Assembly: GCA_007449985.2 (NCBI GenBank)
Contig: VIIQ02000106.1
Coordinates: 1 to 64,000 of the forward strand
Direction of reading: 5' to 3'
DNA length: 64,000 nucleotides
From: Desmodesmus armatus
Lineage: Eukaryota > Chlorophyta > Chlorophyceae > Sphaeropleales > Scenedesmaceae
Part shown: piece by piece, positions 1-14,671 of the stretch
Numbering within the stretch: position 1 is the stretch's first letter
How the letters are laid out: each line of letters starts with the position of its first letter
Made by a program: the position numbers and the translations under genes
Notes under the pieces: model-generated
What the model was told of the DNA's origin: nothing
Seen by the model: the letters and a program-made list of their open reading frames with translations, nothing else
Databases searched by the model: none

Positions 1-135
1 TTGAGAGCCTGATCCCTGACAAAAAACCCGCACACCCGCCTGGCGTTGTTGAATGCCCTGCCGTTGTACACGCCCACCACAGAGCCAATCATCTCACTCC
101 CAATCCCCCTACGCACTGCCGCCCCACAGACCCCC
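1..135. repeat. Near-identical copy of an RPS15 intron-3 segment
   Basis: The first ~135 bases repeat positions 4094-4228 almost base for base, differing by one C near the start. The segment includes a decayed copy of the 3' end of RPS15 exon 3, readable on the minus strand as [17 protein letters not shown]. It therefore lies about 4.1 kb from its twin, on the far side of the FAS1 gene, and runs into a short TTTAGG-like sequence near 130. It is not a functional exon because no other RPS15 exons accompany it. Confidence 0.85.
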
Positions 136-308
136 CCCCCAGGGTTTAGGCACACACGACCGTCGGACGGGGTGTCGGAACAGTGCTGCGAGGTCGAGGC
201 ATAAACTCAAAAGAAGGTCACCCCAGTTTCTTTCCATTTAATCGCAGCTGCTCGACTTAAGCTGTGCTCACATGATTCTCATCACAACCTCTGCACACAA
301 CCGCAAGA

Positions 309-1925
309 TGACACGATCTCTCATAGCACACCTGCTTCTGCTGGTCTGCGTCTCGTCAGTATCAGCCCGAAAGCTTTTCCAAGTTACGAACACCACCACT
401 GTATTCCGAACAAGTCCTCTGCCCTTGCCTTCCCCTTCCCCGCACCACCACCACCCCCACCTCGTGCCCTGGAGCGCCCTGCTGACTTCACTGCTGTGCT
501 TGGAAATGCCAGTGCTACTGCCAAGACCTCACTGTTTGGCATCGCCTACCAGGCATCAGGTTAGTCAGACAACAGCACTAGCTTCCGTCACGGGGTTACA
601 GTGCCCAAGGTGCGGTCCTGCAGGACAGTTGATGCAGTAACTGCTCCTCAATAAGTCGTACTTGTGGCAGGCACGCAGGATGATTGATCCCTCATGCTGT
701 CACAGCACATGACGGTCATGTGCCGCATGATAGCTGCTATAGCTATGATAGCTGCGCTGCTTTTCAACACATGCAGCTGCGGCAGCTGCACTAGCCCGGC
801 AGGCTGCCAGGTGCACCATTGTGCAGTGGCTCACTGTGATGACAACTGCTATGGGCAGCAGCAGCACTGCTGAACATCATCATGGCAGTGCAGCGTGCCA
901 AATTTGATGCTCACATCAGCGCAGCCCAGCCACATGTCTGTACAGTCAGTCACACTCTGGAGCTGTTCAACTGGCAGGGCCTGCACAGCTTGGCAGGCGC
1001 TTTGCCTTTGGCAGCCAGTGCAAAGTCTCCAGTCCGAAAGTACTCCAGCCACTGGCTTTGCCGTATTGGGCTCAACATTGCCTCAGATTGTCCATCTGAG
1101 AGGCTCCATGCGCCCTGCCTCCGTGCCGCAGGTATTGCCGACACCCCCTTCCTTGACGAGCCGATGACTAAGTTCACTCTTCTGGTCCCAACTGACAAGG
1201 CGCTCAGGGCTTTTGTGGACGACCTGCCTCCCCTCCTGCGCGGTCACCTCCCTGCGCTCTTCCTGCAAGCCCTCAACATTCGAGGCTTGAAGCCAGGCAT
1301 ACGTGGTGTCATTACCGCCGAGGCCCTGCCAGCGGGGCGGCAGTTCCTACAGATGCTCATCGCCTACCACACCCTTCCTAGAGGTGCATTCTTCGCTCCT
1401 GGAGATGCCAGTAATGCAGCGACAGCACCCATGCAGGCCCGGGGAAAGCTCCTGGCGGGTCTACATACAAGACGGCCTTGGCGACCTTGCATCCACTTAC
1501 GCGAATGCGTCTAGAGTCCCTGGGGACAACAGCACCATCCCATACGGGAGCACGGTCTTCACTAACGTCACTTTTGTGGCTCCTAAGGCAGGGAAGCTTG
1601 TGGTTGTGGGGGCGACAAGACCCAGGCCAACTTGGATGAGATGAATGTGTGGACTGAGCCCAACCCGGGTGTCGTGCATGTGATAGATAGGGTTCTCACA
1701 CCTCCCGCTGCTGCTTTGAGGCTGATCATGCTTCCACCGGCCTCTGGAGGTGCCAGTGAAGGAGCCTGTTCGTGCTGGTGCGGTGGTGAGGGACGTTGTC
1801 TTGGGGACAGTATATGCTGTGGTAGCGGGAGGGACTCCACCAACCCCCTAGGGTTGAAGCTGTCCAGCCTTGGGTGGCCCTTGGTCAGCCTTGTGTCACA
1901 GGGGATGGTGGGGCCCCCACCTTGA
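309..1925 (+). CDS. FAS1 (fasciclin) domain secreted protein, with frame breaks
   Basis: FAS1 domains mediate adhesion in extracellular matrix and cell-surface proteins. The ATG at 309 opens a clear signal peptide (MTRSLIAHLLLLVCVSSVSA), then a proline-rich linker. The first part of the domain reads DFTAVLGNASATAKTSLFG and ends at donor 559/560. A phase-1 intron (560-1131) joins IADTPFLDEPMTKFTLLVPT, which contains the FAS1 H1 motif. QMLIAYHTLP and GVVHVIDRVLTPP are the later H2-like and C-terminal motifs. Reading through needs three single-base insertions, all in G or C runs, near 440, 1455 and 1614; each restores strong FAS1 sequence. The C-terminus is uncertain: one frame stops at 1925, and another ends near 1851 with a hydrophobic tail that might serve a GPI signal. 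It is either a real gene carrying sequencing slips or a young pseudogene. The family call is firm and the exact protein is not. Confidence 0.75.
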
Positions 1926-2262
1926 AGGACTCCACCAAGCCCCCTAGCCTATGGATGAAGCTATCCAAGGCCCTTGGTCAGCCTGACCCGGGCCCGGGCA
2001 CGGTGCCACATGGGCTCCCTGGAGCTTGTTTGTGCTGGCTGTTTGGAGGCCGGCTTGTGGCAGCAAGGCCACGGCCAGCAGTGCCACTGCTGACAGCTCG
2101 TTTGACAAGATGTGGTTGCCCGTTTGAACAGCATTGTGTGCCCATGTTGTGAGGCCAGCTCGTGTCAGCAAGGCCAGCTAGCAGCAGTGAAGCTCTTTCG
2201 AGGATTGTTGTCCTTTTCGCAAACGTTGGACAGCATTGTGTGCCCATGTTGTCTTGTACATG
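1832..2262. repeat. Degenerate direct duplications 3' of the FAS1 gene
   Basis: Two ~75-bp imperfect copies start at about 1832 and 1929, sharing gactccaccaa, tgaagct.tcca and cccttggtcagcct. Further on, cagcattgtgtgcccatgtt occurs at about 2129 and 2231, and the neighbouring gtcagcaaggcca block is also repeated. They probably lie in the 3' end or 3' flank of the FAS1 gene. No coding role is seen. Confidence 0.6.
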
Positions 2263-2399
2263 TGCCTTTGCACATGTGTGCCTGTGCATGCCATGCAATG
2301 ATTGCGTTTGTTTGACTCATCCAAGGGTGTTGCTGTTCCACCCTGACATGTCTCCGAGTGATAGTACTACTATGTACAGTGGCACTGAGTGACTGAGGC

Positions 2400-3214
2400 T
2401 GAGTGAGGTTGGCTTTGCAGGGCAATGGTGTGTCAATGTTTTGCTGAGCATCACATGCCAGTGTCATGCTGGCCTTTGTATGGCTTGAAAGGCAGTGACC
2501 TGCCAGAGCAAGCAGCCAACGACACCATACTCTTGGAGAGTCACGCATTTGCATGCGTGAGACACTGCACAAATTTGTAGTTTGCAGCTGCAGCTTTTAG
2601 CGCGTACGCTTGTATGGCAAGGCCAAGCAATGCATCCGATTCAGTTTCAAGTGCCAACAGCCTGCAACATTTAGTGTCATTTTGCTGGTGAAACCTATTA
2701 GTATTAGTAATAGTAGAGGCCAGGGTTTATAAAACCTCGAAATGCAGGCACATTGCTGCTGGACATCTTTCAGCCGCCACATCAAGCACTCACACTGCCA
2801 GTAGCTGTGTATGTACTAGATTGTTGTAGCGTGCATCAAGCCGGCCGACTCACTGACAGGAGGAGTGACTTGGCCACTACTAGGCGCCTTTGACTGCCAT
2901 TGCATTGCTGTGTGACCGACCGATGGGCCGGCCGGTACCTGCCTTTGTGGCGTACTGTAGCTGCTGCAAGAACCCCCAGGCTTAGCCCCTACGCAATCAC
3001 TCAGGCATGGCCCTTACTCCATCAAGCAGCAGCCCTGATCCAACCAAGCAGTACTACCCCTCTCCACCACGCCCCATCTTGCTGGCGCTGCTGACACCCT
3101 CTCCCCCCCCCCCAGGCACGTCAGCCCCCTCTTCCCCCTCTCTCCACCCATCTCCTCATCTATCAGGCCCCTCTGCTTTTTTATCAGAGAAGCCAGCTGT
3201 TAAAACAATGTGAC
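2400..3214. other. Gap with no recognised gene
   Basis: No conserved protein or RNA is recognised between the FAS1 and RPS15 genes. The open frames here are short and of biased composition. A C/T-rich, proline-coding-like stretch occupies about 3040-3175. The region probably holds the 3' flanks of the two convergent genes. Confidence 0.5.
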
Positions 3215-3258
3215 ACTGCCAGTATCATATGTGACACTGCCAGTATCATATTGCGTGT
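3215..3258. repeat. Short tandem duplication (~22 bp x2)
   Basis: The block tgacactgccagtatcatat occurs twice in direct succession, just 3' of the RPS15 stop codon, and so is probably transcribed in or near its 3' UTR. No function is inferred. Confidence 0.8.
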
Positions 3259-3486
3259 TACACACACCCCGCAGCAGGATCAACGTCGCCCAAGCACAGG
3301 GCCAGAGCATATCACCAGCACCGCTGCCGCGCCCACAGCTGCTCCTGCAGCTGCCGCCGCTGCCGCGGATGCTGCTGCCGCCACTGCTGCCGCCAGCACT
3401 GCTCCATGCCGCCCTAGCAGCGCATGGCCAACAACCGGTGTGCTGCTGCTGTGTTCTGCAGCATACTGTGTAGTGCAGGCAGCTGT

Positions 3487-6668
<3,182 letters not shown>

Positions 6669-6815
6669 GGTGCCTGATTTCAGCTAAAAGGAGCACACGG
6701 GGAGGGGGAAAGGGCCTCACCAGTGCCCGACGATCGATTTGCTGCCCAGCCTGTGAACGGGCGGCTTAGGGCTTAGCACACAAAATTGCAATAGTGCGTC
6801 GTCTTCAGCGCATTT

Positions 6816-9798
6816 GTGCATTCAGAGGTTTTTCCATCCAATAACAGATTCTGTGTCAGCATGCTGCTGCGGAAGACTGGTGCTTTCAAGCACCAGGCTG
6901 TCCAGAGACAGCATCATGTGCTGCTGCAATCATGCTCAAATACGCTGTGCACCAGGAACAAATTCGGCCTTACACCGGCATCAATGCACACTGCAGCTCT
7001 GCTACATGAACAGCACGAGCCCCAGCAGCAGCACACTGCCAGCAACAGCACTGTAGTGTTGGAGCCAGTCAACAAGCCTCCTGCGGTGTTCAAGTTCAGG
7101 CACTTCACGTTGCTACATGGAGGCCCATGCGCTATGAAAATGGGAACAGACGCCATGCTGTTGGGAGCCTGGGCACAGCCACCTCAGCACACAGCAGCTG
7201 TCCTGGATGGTGGGTCCTGATGGACAGGAGGGTGGGTGGGTGGGTGTTGCGGGTGGGGGGGGGGGGGGGGGGGAGGGAAGGTGTGCAGCAGGTGGTGTGG
7301 TGGAGCAGTGGGACGGAGGATGGTGGTGTTGGGGCCCCCGCGGGGGGGGGGGGGGGAGGGTAAATTAGAGAGGGCTGTGTCAGTAAATGGAGCAGTGCGC
7401 ACCATCGAGTGAGGTGTCACCGCAGCAAGTGTCTGTGCCTGCATGTGCAAGCACAGTGCCCTGGCTTCCCTTTCTCAAGCCGGCACCTGATTGCTGCCCC
7501 TGCTTTTTGCATGTGGCGCTGCATGCTGCGTGCACGACTGCGCAGTTGCACTGGCGCAGTCGCTTGGGGTTGTGTCAGGGGGCAGTTGTGGATGCGGCTG
7601 GGTGGTCCACACCGTCTAACATGGCTCACATATTACAGCAACCGTCTCTTTTGCCTTTCTTTTGCCAGTCCAGCTCATTGCATTGCTTGTCTATTGTCTC
7701 CTCCCTGCCTATGCTACATGCAGTTGGCACAGGCAGCGGTGTCCTGGCCCTCGTGCTGGCCCAAAAGACGCAGCAGCAGTTTGCTCTGTTACATGCACTC
7801 AGCATCCATGCACTCAGCATCCAAAGCGCAACTGCCCCCCCCCCCCCCCCGCTTTGCCCCTTTTGCCCCATGCTGCACGCAGTTGGTACTGGCAGTGGTG
7901 TGCTGGCCCTCATGATGGCCCAAAAGACGCAGCAGCAGTCCGCATTGGTCCACGCCCTCGACATCGACAGCGCAGCAGTGACACAGGCAGCAGCCAATGC
8001 AGCAGCTAGCGCTTGGGCCCATCGGGTCTCAGTCCATCTCAGTAGCCTCCAAGACTGGGCCCAGCACAGCAGCAGCAGCAGCACCAGCAGCAGCAGCAGC
8101 AGCAGCACCAGCAACAATGTGCCAGCTGATGGTGACGATTGCCAAGCGCATGGCAAAGCGACGCAGCGCAGCGGCAGTGCACAGACCAGCAGCGACGGCG
8201 GTTGTCCGCGTCACTCGTATGACGTCATTATTAGTAATCCACCGTATTTCCTGCAGTCCAGCAAGCCAGACCAGGCCCACAGGGCAGCAGCCAGGCATGC
8301 AGATGTGACACTGCCCTTTGCTGAGCTGGCGGGGTGTGCTGCTCAGCTGCTGGCACCTGGAGGGAGGCTGTTTGTGGTGCTGCCAGTGCAGGTGGGGTGC
8401 AATGGAGGGTGCACTTGTGTGTGTGTGTGTGGGGGGGGGGGGGGGTGTTTGTGTGTGCCCGGGGGGGGGGGTCCTTTGTGGTTGTGCCGCGTCCTGTGCC
8501 GGCAGGTGTGCTGCACAGCTGCTGGCAGCTGGAGGGAGGTTCTTTGTGGTACTGCCAGTGCAGGTGGGCAGGTGGAAGCCGCACCCCCCGGGGGTGAGGT
8601 GGGGTGGGGGGTGGGGGACCCGGGGGGGTGGGGGGGGGGGGGGGTGCCAGATGTATGGGGGTGTGCAACTTTTGGGGGGGGGTCCTCCTTGGTAGTGCCG
8701 TTTGCTGAGCTGGCGGGGTGTGCTGCACAGCTGCTGGCACCTGGAGGGAGGCTCTTTGTGGTGCTGCCAGTGCAGGTGGGGATGTCATGAAGGTGCACGC
8801 AGGGAGGGCGTGGGTGGGGAGGGGGGGAGGGGGACTCGAGGGGGGGGGGGGCGCACAGCTGTGTGTTGGACGCTTTGACTACATGACAGACATGCATGCG
8901 GCCCTGACCGGTTCCACAACATTTTACAACAGATGAGTCTACAAGGAAAGGGAAACCGTAGAGCGTGTTGATGGCAGTTGGAGCAGGTAGACACCATCGC
9001 CCTGCAGGAGAAGTGCCTGAATGCTGGTCAATAAGGAAAACATGCACACGGGGGGGGGGGTCCTTTGCGGTGGTGCCATTTGCTGAGCTGGCGTAATCTG
9101 CTGGGCAGCTGCTGGTTGATGACAGCAGAAACAGTGTAAAGCAAAGGTGCTGACGCCAAAAATGTCACCCTTTCCCTGTGTGCAGGAGGCGCGAGTGTTT
9201 GCTGGAGAGGCTGCTGCTGCGGGGCTGGCATTGACAAGGTTGACTCAGGTGTGTGTGTGGGGGGGGGGGGGAGGGAGGCAGGCAGAGGCAGGGGGTCCAG
9301 GGGTTGGTTCAGGCAGGCAGGCACACGGGGTCTAGGTGCTGAGGCTGCTGCTGCTGGGCTGGCATTGACACGGCTGACACAGGCGTGTGCGCGGGGGGGG
9401 GGGGGGTCGAGGGGTTGGGGCAGGCAGGCAAGCACAGGTTGTTTAGGGTTTGGGGCTGCTGCTGCTGGGCTGGCATTGACACGGCTGGCACAGGCGTGTG
9501 CGCGGGGGGGGGGGGGGGGGGTCGAGGGGTTGGGGCAGGCAGGCAAGCACAGGTTGTTTAGGGTTTGGGGATGCTGCTGCTGGGCTGGCGTTGACACGGC
9601 TGACACAGGCGCGCGCAGGTCATGGGTCCCTCCCCTGCCCCTGCCTGTGCAGCGGGAATGCTGCATGTGGCTGCCTGAGTCGGTCCTATCGGTTCTAAGC
9701 ACTATGTGAAACGCCTGATCCCATGTTGCTGGTGACTGCAGGTCTACATGAAAAGCACCGACAAGCAGCCAAAGCGGCACCTCATGCAGTTTGAGCAC

Positions 9799-9836
<38 letters not shown>

Positions 9837-10149
9837 TACAGCAGAACCTGCCGCGGCCGCTGCTTCGGCAATCCCCCTTATCGCCGTATCAGTGAAAGGA
9901 GACCCAGCAGCAGCAGCAGCAAATGGGGCCGCAGCTGCTGCACCTCAGATCGACTGCCTTGTCGTTCTGGTGCCGAGTCATGCTGATTCTGCTGACTGCA
10001 GCAGTGGCAGCAATGGCGGCAGCACCAGCAGCAGTGGCAGCAATGGCGGCAGCAGTAGCAACAGCAAGCGGCCTGCGGCCCCCTGGGTGTTCAGTCAGCA
10101 GTACAGGCAGCTGACTGTTGACTTCCACCACCCAGACTTGCTGGCATAG
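6816..10149 (+). CDS. tRNA1(Val) adenine-N6-methyltransferase-like protein (TrmN6/YfiC family)
   Basis: The bacterial family uses S-adenosylmethionine to methylate N6 of A37 in tRNA1(Val). Exons are 6816-7209, 7883-8391, 9186-9248 and 9742-10149 (457 aa; an internal ATG at 6861 would give 442). The N-terminal ~85 residues look like a targeting or variable region. Then come the family signature FKFRHFTLLHGGPCAMKMGT and LLGAWA, SAM motif I (VLDVGTGSGVLAL), an acidic residue at HALDID, and the catalytic NPPY motif in YDVIISNPPYFLQ. LLAPGGRLFVVLPVQ is the late strand, and KSTDKQPKRHLMQFEH matches the bacterial C-terminal block. Alanine and Ser/Gly runs inserted near the end are algal additions. 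Introns contain copied exon pieces with long G tracts. The bacterial ancestry and possible leader suggest organellar tRNA modification, but that is inference. E. coli TrmN6 is much shorter (about 245 aa). Confidence 0.88.
7724..7830 (+). repeat. Upstream duplicate of methyltransferase exon 2 start (SAM motif I)
   Basis: An acceptor (ATGCAG) followed by VGTGSGVLALVLAQKTQQQ closely repeats the true exon-2 start at 7883 (VGTGSGVLALMMAQKTQQQ). The copy lacks the acidic residue of HALDID and runs into a poly-C tract. It stays in frame with the true exon, so an exon starting at 7724 could in principle be translated through, with two copies of motif I. Only the downstream copy completes the fold. 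Confidence 0.85.
8495..9125 (+). repeat. Copies of methyltransferase exon 2 3' edge
   Basis: Three further copies of the exon-2 end (AELAGCAAQLLAPGGRLFVV, then LPVQ and a GTGGG donor) lie at about 8505-8560, 8695-8780 and, much decayed, 9062-9118. They are separated by runs of 9-15 G. The copy at 8695-8780 keeps both reading frame and donor. All are in intron 2. Confidence 0.9.
9333..9625 (+). repeat. Copies of methyltransferase exon 3
   Basis: Three downstream copies of the exon-3 coding end (AAAAGLALTRLTQ) occur at about 9338-9385, 9458-9500 and 9570-9615. The true exon is 9186-9248. Unit length is about 115-120 bp. Most copies are followed by GCGTGTGCGC and a long G tract, and contain an aggcaggca stretch. 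Each carries a weakened donor (GCGTGT or GCGCGC instead of GTGTGT). Confidence 0.9.
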
Positions 10150-11785
10150 TCACAGCCCCCCCCCCCCCTCCTCAATATCCTTCAGATCTCAGGTTTATTA
10201 TCAGCTGTGCAACGGCGGATACAAGTTGTGGGCAAGGCGGGTGCTTGCAGCAGAGCCCAGGCCTCTTTCCAGGCCTTGTCACAACGACAGCAACAGCGAC
10301 AGTGGCTCCGGGGGGTGCCGGTCACTGATCACACCCTGTCCTGCTCAGCGAGCCGAGCCTCTGCCGCAGCGACTGCTGCGGGCAGCTACGGCAGCACCGC
10401 GCGTCTGGTACTGCAGCAGTGGTCACGGTGTCATAGCATCAGCTGCTGCTGTGGTCATGCCAGTAGTGCGTGCAATCGCACCCCGCACCCGGCACCTGTG
10501 ATGCTACCTGTGCCCCAGGGCATTGCAACCATCTCCTGCCAGCCACAGCAGCACCGCCAGCAGTGCTGCTGTGCCAGGCCACACCAGGCCGAGCATGCTC
10601 ATGTGGTGCACGACATCTGGCGTGCCGTGTGTTCTGTTTTTTTTGTCGTGTGTTGTGTTGCCACCACATGGGTGTGACGTTCAATCGCCCTCCCCTGGCC
10701 CAGTGCCCAGCACCCCAGTGCACAGCGAACGGTCTCCAACAGACAGGCATGTGATTTTCGGTCAAACAGGTGAGCCTGATGCATGACAGTTGCATCAGTC
10801 AGGGCTTGTGTTGTCAGCACACAACAGTGCCCAGTGTGGTGGGGACTGAACCCCATGCCGCATGCCCCAAAGCCTTTGGGGACGTCACGTCTGGGAGACC
10901 ACAGCAGCCTGTTTGCGCACACGCATACACGCCGCCAATCAGGGTTTTCCCCCTTGAAATGCGCCTGGGCTTTGATGCTTTGTACACTGGTCTTGCCTGA
11001 GCTGCTGACTGTCAGCAGCTCAACACGGTTGCATTGATCGCGATGCTGACGCTGCCTTGCTCTGTGCGGTGCTGTGCTCTGTTGCCTGCAGCATGTGGCA
11101 AGGGAGGAGGCTTCATTGGCTATGCTGCAGCAGCTGATATGCCGTGTCTGTATGTGCTGGCAGCTGCAGCTTGGGGACAGTTGCATTGTGCGTCACATCG
11201 TTTGGGGGGTGCTCCCACAGCTGTTGTAAGGTGGCAAGCTGACGCTGTAGGTGCAGCTGGCGCTTTGCCTGTCCCTGCCATGATCATTTTGTTGTAATGG
11301 CAATGCCGTAATGGCATTGTTGTGCTGACATGCCTTGCGGCATATGCTTGGTGCATGACGATGTCATCCATTGGAAAGCAGGTGTGTTCGGCCGCACAGT
11401 CCGAGCGTCGGTGACTTTTCGACCACTGAATCACTGTTGACTAGCGCAAGAGTGAAGAGCACTGTATAGAAAAGCACGTCGTACTCAACAGCAGCAGAAA
11501 GAAAAGTCAGTCACACCCGAAGGCGGTTGTGACCTCCAACGTTGGCGTTGGCGGGTGATGTTCGCAGTTCCGTGTTCATATCGTCTAGCAAGACCCCATC
11601 ATCTTCTACTGATGACTCGAAGCAGCACAACCATCATTACGCTTGAAATCGTAAGCACCATCGTCACCATCACACCTTCTGCAACCTTGTTCGGACGTTG
11701 CTGACAGGGGTCATCAGCCTCACCACCGCGTGCGTGATAGCAACACACCGGTACATATCAAGCAATTATAAGCGTGATTTAGGGG
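10150..11785. other. Gap with no recognised gene
   Basis: This is the 3' flank of the methyltransferase gene and the 5' flank of the next + gene. Short open frames occur on both strands but none has a recognised domain or consistent splice phase. TGTAA, the usual polyadenylation signal in chlorophytes, occurs near 11223 and 11292, but too far from the stop at 10149 to assign. Confidence 0.5.
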
Positions 11786-13564
11786 ATGGGGCACGCGAAT
11801 GCGCTAACGCAGCCGGTGGCGGGTAACACTGCCATGACAAAAGGCCTTGATATTAGTCCTTTCGAGGCACCTGGCGCCCAGGACATGTCTGCAGCAGCAG
11901 CTAAATCATCGCACACACTTGCCAAGCATGATGCAAGCCTGCAGAAGGGCCAGCACCACCACCAGCCTCATCAGAAGCAGCAGGGATTCAGTCTGTTCAA
12001 CTGCTGCAGTTGCTTTGGGCGCAGCAAAGGCAGCACAGGTGAGCCATTCGTGCGCTATGACATGCCATATCCAGTAGTACTGGAACGCTGCACTACAGCT
12101 GTTTGGCAGTGAGCGACTTTCTCAGTACAAAAACATCAGATGAGCTGCAGAGTGTTGACATGGAGTCCTACTAATTGTGTCGCTGTTTCACGGCACGCTG
12201 CAGGTCTGGTTGCTCCCGAGTGCGTCTCCACAGCGCCTCAGTTGCCACACTGCTGCTCACACCGAGGGAGCAACAAGCGGCCATTCCTGCACAGCACAGG
12301 CAGCATACCCTACTCAGGTGGGCATTGCCATATGCTAACTGGCTGGCCCAGCGGGTTGACTGGCTTGCAGCCGCTCTCACTGAGAGCTCTGGCAGAGTGT
12401 GACGAGGCTGTGACAGCCAGGGCGAACTGCTTGAAAAGAATGGCTGTTGGCTCAATCAATGCATGGCCATGTTATGGCAGTTGGTCAACAGGCCCATGGG
12501 ATTGCAGCCTCTTTCAGGCACTGAAGATGCATGGCCATATGGCCAGCAGCGCGGCTCAGCATATTCACACAATGTGCTGAAGGCAGCCTAGAATGCCAAG
12601 CGCACCTTGTACTACCATTTACCGCGACCAATGCTGCTGTGCATGGTGCATGTCTGTGCATGTCCTATACCAGAGGTTGAGTGGTTTGATGCCCAGAGCA
12701 GCTTCCGCAGCCACCCATCAGACCATGCGGACCTGTTGGCTGAGCTGGACCAGCTAGCAGGACAGGCCAGCCTGCAGCAGCAGCAGCACGGGCCATGGGT
12801 GCCTGACCCCCCACTCAGGTTTGCAGGTGAGTTTGTTGGGGGCATCATGCATTGGCAATGCAGGATATTATCTTGCTTGTCACAAGGGTGCCCCCGGAGC
12901 GAGGGTGGGGCACCGCGTGACTTGCAATTGTGCCTCAGGCACGGCGCAACAGGATGGCTGGTAACATGTGCCGCTTTGAAAGTGTGCCACACTGCATCAG
13001 CGCTGTGATGGGGGGGGGGGGTTGAGGAAGTTGCCAACTGGGCCAACTGCAACAAGTTCGCCGAGTCAATGAATGAGTCATTCAATAAGCCTAGCATGCC
13101 ACTAGGCAGCAGCGACCATGCTGCCAGGCCCCCTCCCGGAGGGGACTGAGTCTAGGCTACTCAGCTTTGCAAGTGCATACCAACTCAAGGCTGCCACTCA
13201 CACCTTTGTCACTCTCCTCCAGAACGGAACCATCACCTGCTCCTTCAGTATGTCTCCCGCCAATTCAAGGAGTCAGATGATGCATCGCAACAGCAGTTGC
13301 TGTTCAGCACTGTGTTCGTTGTTAAACACATGAGTTACAACCATCAAGTGCATGCCATGACGACAGGCTTAAAAAAGTTTTTGTGCTGTGTCCACAGGAG
13401 ACCTGCAGCTCCGCTTCGTGCCCCCGCCGCTGCACATCACTCCTTTCTGCGGCTACTGGGCGCGGGACGAGGCGCGCAGCTCCCCCTCCCCACAGCCTGT
13501 TGATGTCATGCTCGGTCTCAACTTCATCACACGCAGGGTGCACGACTCCATTCCAGGCGCACTG
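11786..13564 (+). CDS. Unidentified multi-exon protein with possible N-acylated start
   Basis: I do not recognise the family. Exons with consistent phases are 11786-12038, 12204-12317 and 12674-12826, then probably about 13223-13343 and 13398-13564; the end of the fourth exon and anything 3' of 13564 are uncertain. The protein starts MGHANALT, with glycine at position 2, compatible with N-myristoylation. A cysteine cluster (FNCCSCFGRSKGS) about 75 residues in could be palmitoylated, suggesting membrane association. Later blocks include GSNKRPFLHSTGSIPYS, EVEWFDAQSSFRS, LLLQYVSRQFKESDD, LQLRFVPPPLHITPFCGYW and VDVMLGLNFITRRVHDSIPG. A lipid-binding regulatory protein is one guess from the N-terminus alone. 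Exon 1 has a long upstream region without other genes. The splice model is fairly good and the function unknown. Confidence 0.55.
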
Positions 13565-13680
13565 GTGAGCGAGCTTCAAGCTCATAGCGTGTTGAACATG
13601 CTATGGCTGTGCAAAGCAGGGCCATGCGCTGATAGTGTCACTGAGGCTCACTGCCACTGACTGCTTGCCACTGACTGCAG

Positions 13681-13750
13681 TACGATGATACGTATCATTA
13701 TATATACTATCAATATCAATATATAGTATATATCAATATATATTATAGAA
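13681..13750. repeat. AT-rich island of TATA/ATATCAATAT repeats
   Basis: About 65 bp of nearly pure A/T built from atatatcaatatatagtata-type units, in an otherwise balanced-to-GC-rich window. A sister island lies ~1 kb downstream at 14672-14725 with the same units. Confidence 0.85.
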
Positions 13751-13799
13751 CGGCTGGCGCCAGAGGCGACAGTACTGCATCGACCTCCATATTAGCCTG

Positions 13800-14671
13800 G
13801 CTGGTGCACACAGCACGTGCTATGTGATTTTGCAGGTGTTGGTTGTGTTGTTCCAATATAATTGTGTGGAAGGCAAAGTTGATGATGTTTGGCACAAACT
13901 GCACACAGCAACAGCACAGATCCCATCAGCAGCAGCACCACATACCCCATCAGCAGCAGCACCACAGTTTGTGCAGGTTGGAACATGACCGCTCCTGCAC
14001 TGACCGTGCAGACAGTTATGTTGATGATTAACGCCACGTATCTTGCGTCAGCAGCGTGCGTGCGGGACACCCTGTTGGCGTTGCCACGAGTTGATCAGCA
14101 GCAGATCCGTATTTGTACACACATCTGACAGTGCGTGATGCTTGTTCCCTGCTGATCTAGTGGTTGCACTCCGTTGCCAAAACGTTCACATCTCCACAGC
14201 CTACTTCCAGAACATCCGTTGTCGATGTACCATCATCACGTCATCCCCGGCCAGCATGCCTTACGACAGTGCTGGCCTTTTTCCAACACTAATGAGGCAA
14301 CAACATGACATTTGCGGCAGCCCATGGGTAGTCAGGATCGCATCCTGGATTCTGTACTGCTAGGGCTGAGTAGTCCCCAGGGAGGCCTTTATTGCACGTT
14401 TTGGTCAGTGCATAATTATCAGCGTTGAAATTTAAGACTTTTCTCGTGTAGGATTTTGGAATGGATGTCACGCTGTGTCTAACCATTTCAGGTCCGCGTA
14501 CATTGGCATTGGCACTCTTTCAGCAAGGTTTGAAATGATTATTATACATGTGTTGAAACGGATTTTGCGCACCCCGGTCTGGCAACGGTGATTTTTCACC
14601 CGTGTTGTGACTTACTGCTTCTCCTGGGGGTGAAGGACCGCTGCATCCCCATCTCCCTCCAGGGGAGGTCG
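13800..14671. other. Gap with weak open frames only
   Basis: There are short CAG/CAC-rich frames (about 13889-13975) and a possible acceptor near 14206, but no conserved protein. The stretch could contain terminal exons or 3' UTR of the preceding gene. Confidence 0.35.

Noticed and set aside
10439..11186. Minus-strand frames of 118-195 codons
   Set aside because: Biased composition with overlapping frames on both strands, and no homology seen.
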